Below are positions 28,265-37,233 of a stretch of DNA of 64,000 nucleotides, piece by piece. The notes under the pieces were generated by a model. That model made no database searches. It saw only the letters and a list, made by a program, of their open reading frames with translations, and had not been told where the DNA came from. Source of the DNA: CAWIOX01 sp963837775 (lineage in GTDB: Bacteria; Pseudomonadota; Gammaproteobacteria; Burkholderiales; Burkholderiaceae_D). Every line of letters begins with the position of its first letter. Within the stretch, counting starts at the first letter, position 1. The stretch lies in the NCBI GenBank assembly GCA_963837775.1, contig CAWIOX010000019.1:34502-98501 (forward strand). The letters run 5' to 3'. A program made the translations under genes and the position numbers.

Positions 28265-29602
28265 ATGAGCGGCATCACGATCTACGAATACGACGCGCTG
28301 GTTCCGGCCGGAGCGGCTTCCAGCGATGCCGTAGGTCTGCACGGCATTCCCGAGAGTGTGTTTGCCTGGCTGGAATTGCAATGCCTAAAATCGGCCGAGG
28401 CTGGTGATGCAGCGTGGCTGCAATTGACTCAAAAACGTGGGCGTCGCGTAGTTAAAGTGATGAATTACGTGGGTGTGATCCGCGCACCGGATGGATTCCA
28501 GATTGAAGTGCTGCCAAAGGTAGGCAAGGCGATCGGTGGCGGCGCTGTGGAAGCACGGCAACTCTTGATCGAAATGCTTTGTTGCCTTCAAGGTTTCCGG
28601 CATATCCAGACAGACAGTGCAAAGCTCGCCGCGGCACGAATGCCCTTGCTGGAGATTTTCATCGCCGAGTTTCTGCGTGCGGTAGAACATATCGTCAAGC
28701 GAGGATTACGTAGTGACTATACGAGCCGCCACGACAACCTGTTTGCGCTGCGAGGCAAGTTGCTAATCGCGCCACACCTACGGCAGAACCTCTACCGAGC
28801 TGACAGATTTTTCACTGAGCATGACGAATTTTCGACCGACCGTCCCGAGAACCGCTTGCTGCACGCGGCGTTGCGGCGCACCTTGCGTTTGTCATCATCG
28901 CAACTCAATCAAAAATTGGCGAGAGAGCTTTGTTTCGTATTTGCTGAGATTCCGGCATCTGAACAGACCAGCCAAGACTTTCAGCGCGTCCGGCTTGATC
29001 GAGGCATGGGCCATTATGGCAACGCGCTTGCCTGGGCCCGCCTCATCTTGGAAGACGAATCACCCCTGACTGGCACAGGTGGCCATCATGCTCCATCACT
29101 GCTTTTCCCGATGGAAGCGGTCTTCGAAGCGTTTGTTGCCAAGCACTTGTCGAAGCAACTGATACAGTCGTTGTTATTGAAAACTCAAACCCGCACCCAT
29201 CACCTGGTCCGGCACCGTGAGCAAAACTGGTTCCGACTAAAGCCCGATCTGGTGGTACGTGAGCCCACTCAGGACCTGATCGTATTGGACACCAAATGGA
29301 AGCTGCTTGACGGTCTGAAGGCCAACGGCACCGAAAAATATGGCTTGTCTCAAAGCGATTTTTACCAGTTGCAGGCCTACGGTCAAAGCTACCTTGATGC
29401 CCAAGGGGAAGTCGTTCTTATCTACCCAAAGACCGAAACCTTTGATCGCCCGTTGCCGGTGTTCGAGTTTCCGAAGACCAGCGGGCTGAGTCTCTGGGTA
29501 TTGCCGTTCTGCCTGAAGTCCCGGACGTTGATTGTTCCGGTGGACGCTCCGTTTGCCGGTGCCTTCAAGCTAGGAAGCGCGGCGATGTCCGAAGAGTGTT
29601 GA
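28265..29602 (+). CDS. mcrC: McrC-family nuclease subunit
   Basis: 445 residues. The N-terminal part has the McrC pattern VGVIRAPDGFQIEVLPKVGK. The middle carries RGKLLIAPHLRQNL and FSTDRPENRLLHAALR. The C-terminus has a PD-(D/E)xK nuclease core with LKPDLVV and IVLDTKWK near residues 320-345. McrC cuts DNA when activated by McrB hexamers, normally at sites with modified cytosines. It is the last gene of the fic-mcrB-mcrC run, all on the plus strand. Confidence 0.92.
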   Translation: MSGITIYEYDALVPAGAASSDAVGLHGIPESVFAWLELQCLKSAEAGDAAWLQLTQKRGRRVVKVMNYVGVIRAPDGFQIEVLPKVGKAIGGGAVEARQLLIEMLCCLQGFRHIQTDSAKLAAARMPLLEIFIAEFLRAVEHIVKRGLRSDYTSRHDNLFALRGKLLIAPHLRQNLYRADRFFTEHDEFSTDRPENRLLHAALRRTLRLSSSQLNQKLARELCFVFAEIPASEQTSQDFQRVRLDRGMGHYGNALAWARLILEDESPLTGTGGHHAPSLLFPMEAVFEAFVAKHLSKQLIQSLLLKTQTRTHHLVRHREQNWFRLKPDLVVREPTQDLIVLDTKWKLLDGLKANGTEKYGLSQSDFYQLQAYGQSYLDAQGEVVLIYPKTETFDRPLPVFEFPKTSGLSLWVLPFCLKSRTLIVPVDAPFAGAFKLGSAAMSEEC

Positions 29603-29608
29603 ATCAGC

Positions 29609-29637
29609 GGCGCTCCCCACGACCGTGGGGATAAAGA
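29609..29637 (+). repeat. Solitary type I-E-like CRISPR repeat
   Basis: CTCCCCACGACCGTGGGGAT with ATAAA-type downstream bases resembles type I-E repeats, which have the same CCCC/GGGG stem followed by ATAAACC or ATGAACC. The 7-bp stem CCCCACG/CGTGGGG is perfect. Only one copy exists and no cas genes are in the window. It begins 7 bp after the mcrC stop and has no T-tract, so a terminator is less likely. Confidence 0.35.
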
Positions 29638-29696
29638 AAGTGTATGACGGGCGGTTGGGGCCTGCGCAACAAAACATGGCCGCCAATAAAACAAAA

Positions 29697-29725
29697 CCGC
29701 ACACACCCGGAGCAGGTGTGTGCGG
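29697..29725 (-). terminator. Rho-independent terminator for the minus-strand amino-acid-binding gene
   Basis: A perfect 11-bp stem (CCGCACACACC with GGTGTGTGCGG, 7-base loop) is followed on the minus strand by TTTTGTTTTATT. It lies 128 bp beyond the stop of the gene at 29853-30629. Confidence 0.85.
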
Positions 29726-29852
29726 CAAAACACCGATACATGCTTCTATCGATGGCAAGGAGACGGGAGATAACAAGATCACTGCATCGCTGCACCGGAA
29801 CTGCGCCGGGCGTGTTCTGCAGGATCTTTTTTCAAGTGTTGCGAGGCGTTGA

Positions 29853-30629
29853 TTATTTGCCGTAGACGTCGAAATCGAAGTACTTGTCAGCAATTTTCTT
29901 GTAGGTGCCGTTGGCGCGGATGGCCTTGATCGCGACATTGAGCTGGTCTTTCAGCTTGCCATCCTGCTTGCGCAGTGCGCCGCCTACGCCATTGCCGAAC
30001 ACCACAGGATCAACCAGGTCCGGTCCTACCAGCTCAAACGCTTTTCCTTCCGGCTTGTTGAGCAGGCCGGCTTTGACTTCGACGAAATCCGCCACCAGCG
30101 CATCGACCCGGCCCGATGCCATATCCAGGTAGGAATCCTGCGTGGTGCCATAGCCGACCACCGTGGCGCCCGCCTTGGCAAATACTTTTTGCGCATAGGT
30201 TTCCTGGGTCGAGCCCTTCAGCACGCCGATCTTCTTGCCTTTCAGCGAAGCGGTCGAACCATCGATGCCGCTGCCGTGCTTGACGATGATGCGCGATGGC
30301 GTGTTGTAGTACTTGTCGGTGAAGCCGACCACTTTCTTGCGCTCGTCGGTCATCGACATCGATGACAGGATCACGTCGTATTTTTTTGCCATCAGCGAAG
30401 GAATGATGCCTTCCCAGGAAGAGTCCGTGAAAACGCAGCGCATCTTCATTTCAGCGCACAGCGCATTGGCGAGATCGACCTCGAAGCCAACCAGCTTGCC
30501 ATCCGGCGTCTTGTATTCGAACGGCTCGTAAGTCGGATCCAGGCCGACGCGCAAATCCTTCATTTCTGCTGCCTGCACAGATACTGCACAGGCCAGACCA
30601 ACGATAGCAACCAGGTGTTTCATTTTCAT
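29853..30629 (-). CDS. Polar amino acid ABC transporter binding protein (ArgT/HisJ family)
   Basis: 258 residues with a signal peptide (HLVAIVGLACAVSVQA). The mature protein has the family pattern LRVGLDPTYEPFEYKTPDGKL, VGFEVDLANALCAEMKMRC, WEGIIPSLMAKKYDVI and LSSMSMTDERKKVVGFTDKYY. It ends with AIRANGTYKKIADKYFDFDVYGK. These features match lysine/arginine/ornithine or histidine binding proteins. No permease or ATPase genes are adjacent, so it is an orphan. A terminator lies beyond its end. Confidence 0.92.
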   Translation of the reverse strand: MKMKHLVAIVGLACAVSVQAAEMKDLRVGLDPTYEPFEYKTPDGKLVGFEVDLANALCAEMKMRCVFTDSSWEGIIPSLMAKKYDVILSSMSMTDERKKVVGFTDKYYNTPSRIIVKHGSGIDGSTASLKGKKIGVLKGSTQETYAQKVFAKAGATVVGYGTTQDSYLDMASGRVDALVADFVEVKAGLLNKPEGKAFELVGPDLVDPVVFGNGVGGALRKQDGKLKDQLNVAIKAIRANGTYKKIADKYFDFDVYGK

Positions 30630-30899
30630 TGATGTCTCTTCAAGTTATATGATCAATCCAACATTGCTGCCCGATGCCTGATTGCCGCTCTGATGATCGG
30701 CAAGGCGTTGCGGCGCACTGTCTGGTCCGAACTTGGCAATGAAGCCGTTGAGCAGTGTTGATCTTTCAAATTATACGAAGCTGGCGCGGAATAAACTTTT
30801 CAAATAGCGACGGTCGATTTCAGTTTTATCCTCGGCGCGCTGCGTTCCATCTGCCCAAGCAGGAAACTTCGGCCGCCCCGTCATTATCATTAAAAGACA

Positions 30900-30974
30900 G
30901 GGGGTATATAGATTTTTATGGCAGTTGCCGCTTGATTTTGCTGGCTTTAAAAAAATACAGGCGGGAGTATATTT
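30900..30974 (+). repeat. Dispersed ~75-bp intergenic repeat, copy G
   Basis: Blocks in order: AGGGGGTATATAG, CAGTTGCCGC, TTTAAAAAAATAC, CAGGCGGGAGTATATT. It lies in the 387-bp gap 30630-31016, in which no gene is visible, and ends 43 bp before the stop of the second GGDEF-EAL gene. Confidence 0.75.
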
Positions 30975-31016
30975 CTGCGTGGTGGGCTCGGAAGCGGCCG
31001 GATTGGCGGCCTGGCG

Positions 31017-33149
31017 CTATGCCGCTGCGCCTATCTCGCGCTGGCCGAAGGCCAGCGCCATGAACTCGTCGGCCGGTACTGGCCGGCTGAACAAGAAGCC
31101 CTGCATCCAATCGCAGCCGAGCTGCTTCAGGAAAGCGCGCTGGGCGTCGGTCTCGACGCCCTCGGCGATGATCCCCATGCCGAGGCTCTTGGCCATCGCG
31201 CTCACCGCCGTCACGATCGCCACGTTGTCGCGATTGTCGGGCAGATCCTGGACGAACGAGCGGTCGATCTTGAGCAGGTGGATAGGGAAACGCTTCAAAT
31301 ACCCGAGGCTCGAATAACCGGTGCCGAAATCGTCGATCGAAAACTTGATGCCGAGCCGCGCGAGTCCCTCGAAATTGGCAAGAATGACTTCGCTCTGGCT
31401 CATCAACAGGCCCTCGGTGATTTCCAGGTGCAGACAGGCCGGATCGATTCCGCTGCGTTCGATCAGCGCGCCGATGCGCGCGGCCAGGCCTTCCGACGCA
31501 AACTGGCGCGGCGACAGGTTGACCGCCAGCGTCAGGTCGCGCAGCCCGCGCTCGCGCCAGCGCCGCAACTGGCTGCAAGCCTCGTTGAGCACCCATTCGC
31601 CGAGCGGCACGATGAGGCCGCTGTCCTCGGCCACCGGAATGAATTCGACCGGCGAAATCCAGGCCCGGTGCGCATTCGGCCAGCGCAGCAGCGCCTCGGC
31701 GCCGACCATCGCGCCCGAGTCGAGCGCGACGATCGGCTGGTAATGGAGTACAAAGCCGTTGCTGTCGATCGCGTGCCGCATGTCGCTCTCCATCATCATG
31801 CGCTGCTGCACCCGTACGTTCATGTGCTCGGCGAACATCTGGTGCCGGTTGCGTCCGAGCTGCTTGGCGCTGTACATCGCCGAGTCGGCATTGCGCATCA
31901 GCGTCACCACGTCCCGCCCGTGTTCGGGATACAGCGCGATGCCGATGCTGGCCGTGAGGTGCAGCTGGTGGCCCGCGACCTCGATCGGCAGCACGAAGGC
32001 GTCCAGCAGCTTGTGCGCAATCTGGGACAGGTCCAGATCGGAGCTGATGTCCGGCAAGCTCACGATGAATTCGTCGCCGCCGACGCGCGCGATGGTGTCG
32101 CCTGCGCGCAGGCAGAGCGGCAGGCGGCGCGCGACCGCTTGCAGCACCTGATCGCCGATCTGATGTCCGAGCGAATCGTTAATGTGCTTGAAATGATCGA
32201 GGTCGATGAAGGCCACCGCAAGCTGAATGCCGCGGCGGTCCGCCCATGCCAGCGACTGCTTGATCCGATCCAGCAGCAGCACCCGGTTGGGCAAGCCCGT
32301 CAATGCGTCATGGTAGGCCATGAATTCGATGCGCTGTTCGGCTTGCTTGCGCTCCACGACTTCTATTTCGAGCGTGTGGTTGATCGCCTCCAGCTCGATG
32401 GTGCGCTCCTGGACGCGATGCTCGAGATGCTCCTGGGAATCGCGCAACGCGTGTTCGCTGCGGCGCTGCTGCTCGTACTGGCCCTTGATCACGCTATCGG
32501 CATGCCGGACGATGAAGAACAGGATGCCATACAGCAGCGCCAGCACTGCCGCCACCCCGAGGGTGACCAGGCGTTGTCCCCGCTCTATGCTGCCCAGCAG
32601 GCCGGTGACGTCGGTGTACACCTCCAGCACGCCTTCGATCGGCGCCTCGGGCGCGCGGCGCAGCGCCACGTAACTCGACAGCAGGTCGCGGTTCTCAAGC
32701 ACCTGGTCGAAGGCGCTGAACTGGTTGCGATGGGTGAGTTCGCTGGTCGGCCGCCCCTGGCGCGCCGCGAGAAAACCGGCATTATGGCTCTTGTCCTCGC
32801 CGATCTGCTTGGCCTCGGTCGAAAACAGGGTACGACCGTCGAGGCTGTAGAGCTTGACCTTGACCATTTTGGTATCGCGCATCTGCTCGACCACGCTGTG
32901 GCGCAAGCCGGCGATCGCGGGATGGCGGCGCAGCGCCTCGATGTCGAGCGGCCCCGCCGCATCGGCGAAGCCGCGCAACTGCGGCCAGACGGAGTTGGCC
33001 AGGGTCTGTGTCAGCGCCACGTTGTTGCTCTCGCCGAGCTCGAGCAGGTGGCGGGTCGCGAGCTGGCGGTAGATCGCACCGAGGACGGCCGCCGCCAGCA
33101 CCATCGAGATCAGGCTTGCGATCGAAAAATAGCGCAATAGTCGAAACAT
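31017..33149 (-). CDS. Membrane GGDEF-EAL c-di-GMP signalling protein
   Basis: About 710 residues from ATG 33149, which has GGGGAG upstream. Two membrane helices (about 5-25 and 188-208) enclose a periplasmic sensor of about 160 residues. A coiled coil (LEHRVQERTIELEAINHTLEIE) leads to a GGDEF domain with HDALTGLPNR and an intact VGGDEF, then an EAL domain with AEALLRW, EITEGLLM, DDFGTGYSSLGYL, KIDRSFV and AEGVET all intact. It can plausibly both synthesise and degrade c-di-GMP in response to a periplasmic signal. No partner gene is adjacent. Confidence 0.93.
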   Translation of the reverse strand: MFRLLRYFSIASLISMVLAAAVLGAIYRQLATRHLLELGESNNVALTQTLANSVWPQLRGFADAAGPLDIEALRRHPAIAGLRHSVVEQMRDTKMVKVKLYSLDGRTLFSTEAKQIGEDKSHNAGFLAARQGRPTSELTHRNQFSAFDQVLENRDLLSSYVALRRAPEAPIEGVLEVYTDVTGLLGSIERGQRLVTLGVAAVLALLYGILFFIVRHADSVIKGQYEQQRRSEHALRDSQEHLEHRVQERTIELEAINHTLEIEVVERKQAEQRIEFMAYHDALTGLPNRVLLLDRIKQSLAWADRRGIQLAVAFIDLDHFKHINDSLGHQIGDQVLQAVARRLPLCLRAGDTIARVGGDEFIVSLPDISSDLDLSQIAHKLLDAFVLPIEVAGHQLHLTASIGIALYPEHGRDVVTLMRNADSAMYSAKQLGRNRHQMFAEHMNVRVQQRMMMESDMRHAIDSNGFVLHYQPIVALDSGAMVGAEALLRWPNAHRAWISPVEFIPVAEDSGLIVPLGEWVLNEACSQLRRWRERGLRDLTLAVNLSPRQFASEGLAARIGALIERSGIDPACLHLEITEGLLMSQSEVILANFEGLARLGIKFSIDDFGTGYSSLGYLKRFPIHLLKIDRSFVQDLPDNRDNVAIVTAVSAMAKSLGMGIIAEGVETDAQRAFLKQLGCDWMQGFLFSRPVPADEFMALAFGQREIGAAA

Positions 33150-33475
33150 GATGCTCCCCTTGTCCCTCACCCAGGCCAGCGCAGCGCGTCCGGCTACCCA
33201 GTGTACTCTGGCCATCACGGATATCCGGTAGGAAATTTTTTGCGCTGCAGCCCTACGCTTGCGGCGCATTTTGCGCAGGTCTTATGTCTGCCTATTTTGC
33301 AATGACTTGCAGAATGGAAATGTCAACTTGCCCGGTTATTCCCAAGTTTCTTGCGCTGCATCAATACCCGCACCAGCATGTGGAATGCTGCCGGATGGTT
33401 TCAAGGCGGGAGCGGCGTTATCGCGGGCGCAGCGCAACGCGTGTTGCGGCGCGCTCGCCATGGGCCGCACCCGGG
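33150..33475. other. Intergenic gap without recognised feature
   Basis: 326 bp between the GGDEF-EAL start and the folE stop. Both genes are on the minus strand. I see no gene, strong hairpin or repeat in it. Confidence 0.6.
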
Positions 33476-34045
33476 TTAGCCATTTTCTCTTTCCAGCGCG
33501 AGGAATTCGGTGCGCAGCGCGAGGTTGCTGCGCATCTCCCCCAGCAGCGCCGACGTAATGGTTTCCTGGCCGGGGGTGCGGATGCCGCGGCTTTCCATGC
33601 ACATGTGGCGGCAGCGGATCACGACACCGACCGACAGCGGCTCGACATGCGTCATCAGCGCATCCGCGATCTGAATCGTCAGGCGCTCCTGCACCTGCAG
33701 CCGCTTCGCGAAACAATCCACCAGCCGGGTCATTTTGGATAAGCCGATGATTTTGCCGTTGGGCGTATAGCCTATGGTCGCGGTACCGAAGAACGGCGCC
33801 AGATGGTGCTCGCAATGGCTGTAGACCGGAATCCCGCGCACCACGATCAGTTCGTTGTATTGCTGTGCGCCGTCTTCAAACACCTTCAGTATCTCGGCCG
33901 GGTCCTGGCCGTAGCCGGAGGTCCAGTGCTGCCACGCGCGATCGACGCGCTGCGGCGTCTCGCGTAGCCCTTGCCGGTCTGGATCTTCACCCAGGTGCGT
34001 CAGGAGCCGGCGCCAATCGTGTTCGGAAAAGTCGTCCTTAGGCAT
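33476..34045 (-). CDS. folE: GTP cyclohydrolase I (FolE)
   Basis: About 189 residues converting GTP to 7,8-dihydroneopterin triphosphate, the first step to folate and tetrahydrobiopterin. The zinc ligands are in YSHCEHHLAPFFG and in VIRCRHMCM. GLSKMTRLVDCFAKRLQVQERLTIQIA and GIRTPGQETITSALLG are family signatures. The start at 34045 has AAGGA 7 bases upstream; an in-frame ATG at 34075 would add ten residues. The next gene upstream is hpd, so the pterin may feed phenylalanine hydroxylase in the same catabolic route. That link is inference. Confidence 0.95.
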   Translation of the reverse strand: MPKDDFSEHDWRRLLTHLGEDPDRQGLRETPQRVDRAWQHWTSGYGQDPAEILKVFEDGAQQYNELIVVRGIPVYSHCEHHLAPFFGTATIGYTPNGKIIGLSKMTRLVDCFAKRLQVQERLTIQIADALMTHVEPLSVGVVIRCRHMCMESRGIRTPGQETITSALLGEMRSNLALRTEFLALERENG

Positions 34046-34246
34046 GATCTGATCCTTCATTTTGAGCTGCGCCAAGCCGTTGCCGGTTCAGCTTCGTTGA
34101 CACGCGCGCTGCTGTCACCGGTGGCGCGGCGCCGTGGATTGCGCAGCACCATCGGGCGCCAGCGCCCCGTCCAGATGACATTGTCGCGCAGTTCCGCCGC
34201 CCCCGCTGCGGCCAGCCGGATCGGGGGCGCCTTGCTGGCGCGCAAT

Positions 34247-35323
34247 TCAGGCTGTTTTCAAGACGCCGCGCCGCAGCTGGTCGCGCTCGATGGATTCAAA
34301 CAGCGCCTTGAAGTTGCCCTCGCCAAAGCCGTCGTCGCCCTTGCGCTGAATGAATTCAAAGAACACCGGCCCCAGCAAGGTGTTCGAGAAAATCTGCAGC
34401 AGCAGGCGCTGCTCGCCGCCATCGGTGGTGCCATCGAGCAGAATGCCGCGCGTGCGCAATGCACTGACCTGCTCGCCATGCCCGGGCAGGCGCTCATCCA
34501 GCATTTCGTAGTAGGTCGCCGGCGGCGCGACCATGAACGGCACGCCCGCCATCTTCAATTCATCCAGTGTCGCGACGAGGTCGTCGGTGTACAGCGCAAT
34601 GTGCTGGATGCCCTCGCCATTGAACTGCATCAGGAACTCCTCGATCTGTCCGGCGCCCCTGGAAGACTCTTCATTCAGCGGGATGCGGATTTTGCCGTCC
34701 GGCGCGGTCATGGCCTTCGAGGTCAGGCCGGTGTACTCGCCCGAAATATCGAAGAAGCGGATCTCGCGGAAATTGAACAGCTTCTCGTAGAAGCCGGCCC
34801 AATAAGCCATGCGGCCGCGATACACGTTGTGCGTCAGGTGGTCGATCAGCTTCAGGCCCACGCCTCTGGGGTGACGGTCCACGCCTTCGATGAAGTCGAA
34901 ATCGATGTCATAGATCGACTTGCCCTCTTCAAAGCGATCGATCAGGTACAAGGGCGCACCGCCAATCCCTTTGATGGCCGGCAGGCGCAGTTCCATCGGG
35001 CCGGTCGGGATCTCGATCGGCTGCGCGCCCAGTTGCAGCGCACGGGCATAGGCTTTTTGCGCATCCTTGACGCGAAATGCCATGCCGCAGGCCGACGGCC
35101 CATGCTCGGCGGCGAAGTAGCATGCGGCGCTGCCGGGCTCGTTGTTGATGATGAAATTGATCTGGCCCTGGCGGTACAGCACCACGTCCTTCGAGCGGTG
35201 CCGCGCGACCCTGGAAAAGCCCATCGACTCGAAGACCGGCTCCAGCACATTCGGGGTGGGCGAGGCGAACTCGACAAACTCGAAGCCCATCAGGCCCATA
35301 GGATTTTCAAAAAGATCGGACAT
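34247..35323 (-). CDS. hpd: 4-hydroxyphenylpyruvate dioxygenase
   Basis: 358 residues catalysing 4-hydroxyphenylpyruvate to homogentisate in tyrosine breakdown. The N-terminus (ENPMGLMGFEFVEFASPTP) is typical. The three iron ligands lie in IDHLTHNVYRG, GIQHIALYTDD and VFFEFIQRKGDDGFGEGNF, and the last stretch is diagnostic. The ATG at 35323 has AGGAG 8 bases upstream. It is divergent from the Lrp-type regulator at 35541, and paired palindromes in the shared promoter suggest regulation by it. Confidence 0.96.
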   Translation of the reverse strand: MSDLFENPMGLMGFEFVEFASPTPNVLEPVFESMGFSRVARHRSKDVVLYRQGQINFIINNEPGSAACYFAAEHGPSACGMAFRVKDAQKAYARALQLGAQPIEIPTGPMELRLPAIKGIGGAPLYLIDRFEEGKSIYDIDFDFIEGVDRHPRGVGLKLIDHLTHNVYRGRMAYWAGFYEKLFNFREIRFFDISGEYTGLTSKAMTAPDGKIRIPLNEESSRGAGQIEEFLMQFNGEGIQHIALYTDDLVATLDELKMAGVPFMVAPPATYYEMLDERLPGHGEQVSALRTRGILLDGTTDGGEQRLLLQIFSNTLLGPVFFEFIQRKGDDGFGEGNFKALFESIERDQLRRGVLKTA

Positions 35324-35497
35324 TGTGGCGCTCCTAAATGTGAATGCTGAAACAGCGACGCGGCCAGCGCTCGGCACGCATGCGATGCGCGGGCGCTGCA
35401 GCTTGATTTCCACCGGCTGGAATCACACCAGCGAGGAAGGATATTTTAGTGCGCGTAAGATGCATTTTGTGCGCGTTTTATATAGAATAAACGGCTA

Positions 35498-35523
35498 TTT
35501 GTGCACAAAAAATTCATGAATTT
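35498..35523. promoter_or_regulatory. Adjacent palindromes in the hpd/lrp-type promoter region
   Basis: TTTGTGCACAAA (35498-35509) and AAATTCATGAATTT (35510-35523) are perfect palindromes set side by side, 18 bp before the regulator start. They are candidate operators for it. Confidence 0.5.
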
Positions 35524-35540
35524 GCGGATCGGAGAGAAAA

Positions 35541-36056
35541 ATGAACAAGGTGGCCGTTGACCGGTACGATATCGACTTGCTGGTGGAGCTCCAGCGCGAT
35601 GGGCGCGCGACCAATAGTGCGCTGGGTGAAAAAGTGCACTTGTCGACGTCGCAGGTCAGCCGTCGGATACAAAGGCTGGAAGAGACCAAGGTTATTTCTC
35701 ATTATGTGGCGGTGCTTGACCCCGAGGTCGTCGGCTTGGGCGTGATGGCGTTTACCCATGTGACGCTGGAGCGGCAGGGAGAGCATGGGGCGCGGTTCGA
35801 GCAAGCGATTGCCGGCATACCGGAAGTGCTCGAATGCCTGTCGGTAACAGGCGAAGCCGACTACATATTGCGGATTGCCGCGCCCGATCTGGCCTCATTC
35901 TCGGAGTTCATGGCGCAGCGCTTGCTGCGCCTGCCGGGCGTGGCCAACGTCAAATCGACCGTCACGCTGAAAACCATCAAGCAGACATTCAGTTTGCCGC
36001 TGGAGCACATCAAGCGGCCGGCCCAGGTCAAGCGCCAAATCACCTTTACCAAGTGA
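35541..36056 (+). CDS. Lrp/AsnC-family transcriptional regulator
   Basis: 171 residues. The N-terminal helix-turn-helix is clear (DIDLLVELQRDGRATNSALGEKVHLSTSQVSRRIQRLEE), followed by a RAM effector domain (VLECLSVTGEADYILRIAAPDLASFSEFM, LPGVANVKSTVTLKTIK). GGAGAG lies 8 bases upstream of the ATG. Lrp proteins often control a divergent amino-acid catabolic gene. Here that is hpd, so tyrosine or phenylalanine is a likely effector, by inference from context. Confidence 0.92.
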   Translation: MNKVAVDRYDIDLLVELQRDGRATNSALGEKVHLSTSQVSRRIQRLEETKVISHYVAVLDPEVVGLGVMAFTHVTLERQGEHGARFEQAIAGIPEVLECLSVTGEADYILRIAAPDLASFSEFMAQRLLRLPGVANVKSTVTLKTIKQTFSLPLEHIKRPAQVKRQITFTK

Positions 36057-36068
36057 TCCGACGGGCTG

Positions 36069-37042
36069 CTAGAACACCGATTGCCCGGTCAGGTCGGTGA
36101 AGCGTTCCAGCGCCATCGAGCCGGCCAGCGAGTTGCCGTGCGCATCCAGTCCGGGCGACCAGACGCACACCCCGAGCACGCCCGGCACCAGCGCCAGGAT
36201 GCCGCCGCCGACGCCGCTCTTGGCCGGCAGGCCGACGCGGAACGCGAAGTCGCCGGCCGCGTCATAGGTGCCGCAAGTCAGCATCAGCGCATTCAGGCGC
36301 TTGGTCGGGCTGGCGCCGAGGATGCGGGTGTTCGGGCGCTAGGGCTGTTGCTTGCGCCGGCGCTGCCGGGCAGCACGCCGCCGTTGACCAGGAAGCCGAC
36401 CGCGCGCGCCAGTTCGACGCAGCTCATCGTGATTGCGCACTGGCGGCAATAGCTGGCGATCACGTCCTCGACCGGATTGACCAGGTTGCCGAAGCTCTTC
36501 ATGAAGTGCGCCATCGCGATGTTGCGGTGCGCGCTGCGCAGCTCGGCGCGCGCCATGCTGACATCGAATTCGAGGTCGGGCGCGCCGGCCAGGGTGCGGA
36601 TGAATTGCAGCAGCGCGATTTCGGACTGCACGAAGCGGCTCGACAGGATGTCGGTGACGACGATCGCGCCGGCATTGATGAACGGGTTGCGCGGCCGGCC
36701 TTGTTCGACTTCGAGCTGCACCAGCGAATTGAAGGGCGAGCCGGACGGCTCGCGTCCGACCCGGGTCCAGACCTCGTCGCCGATCAGGCTGAACGCCAGC
36801 GCCAGCGCGAACAGCTTGGAAATGCTCTGGATCGAGAAGCGCTGGCTGGCATCGCCGACCGCATGCACGCGGCCGTCCAGCGTGACCACCGCCATCCCGA
36901 AGTGGGACGGGCTGACCTGCGCCAGCGGCGCGATGTAATCGGCGACCCGGCCCTGCGTGAGCAGCGGCGCGACTTCGAGCGCGATGGTGGCCAGGATATG
37001 GTCGTAATCAATCGGGGCGGCAACGGGGGAGGAAATGGTCAT
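36069..37042 (-). pseudogene. glsA: Glutaminase, one frameshift
   Basis: Serine-dependent glutaminase hydrolysing glutamine to glutamate and ammonia. Family motifs: ADYIAPLAQVSPSHFGMAVVTLDG, FSIQSISKLFALALAF (catalytic S-I-S-K), GSPFNSLVQLE, RNPFINAGAIVV and MALERFTDLTGQSVF at the end. The frame breaks near 36335, after SAGASNSPS. Beyond it the other frame gives NTRILGASPTKRLNALMLTCGTYDAAGDFAFRVGLPAKSGVGGG. The length is two more than a multiple of three, best explained by one lost base in a C-run. No other break is seen. Confidence 0.88.
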
Positions 37043-37143
37043 CGGGCGGCCGGGTTTTGCTGGGAAAAGTCAGTCATCAACTCATTGATGCAGATTCTTG
37101 TAGGGCGACAATAGCGCAGCGCATTGCGCCGCACACGTATTGA

Positions 37144-37219
37144 CGGGGGTATAGCCAATTTATGGGCAGTTGCCGCACGGATTCATTGGGTGAGTAAAAA
37201 TACCCACCCTAGTATATAT
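37144..37219 (+). repeat. Dispersed ~75-bp intergenic repeat, copy F
   Basis: Blocks in order: CGGGGGTATAGC, CAGTTGCCGCACGG, ATTCATTGGGTGAGTAAAAA, TACCCACCCTAGTATATATT. It lies between the asparaginase-like stop and the glutaminase start. Confidence 0.75.
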
Positions 37220-37233
37220 TCCGTGCCAAAACC

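Noticed and set aside
29609..29637. A CRISPR array
   Set aside because: Only one repeat-like unit is present, with no spacers or second repeat in the next 200 bp.
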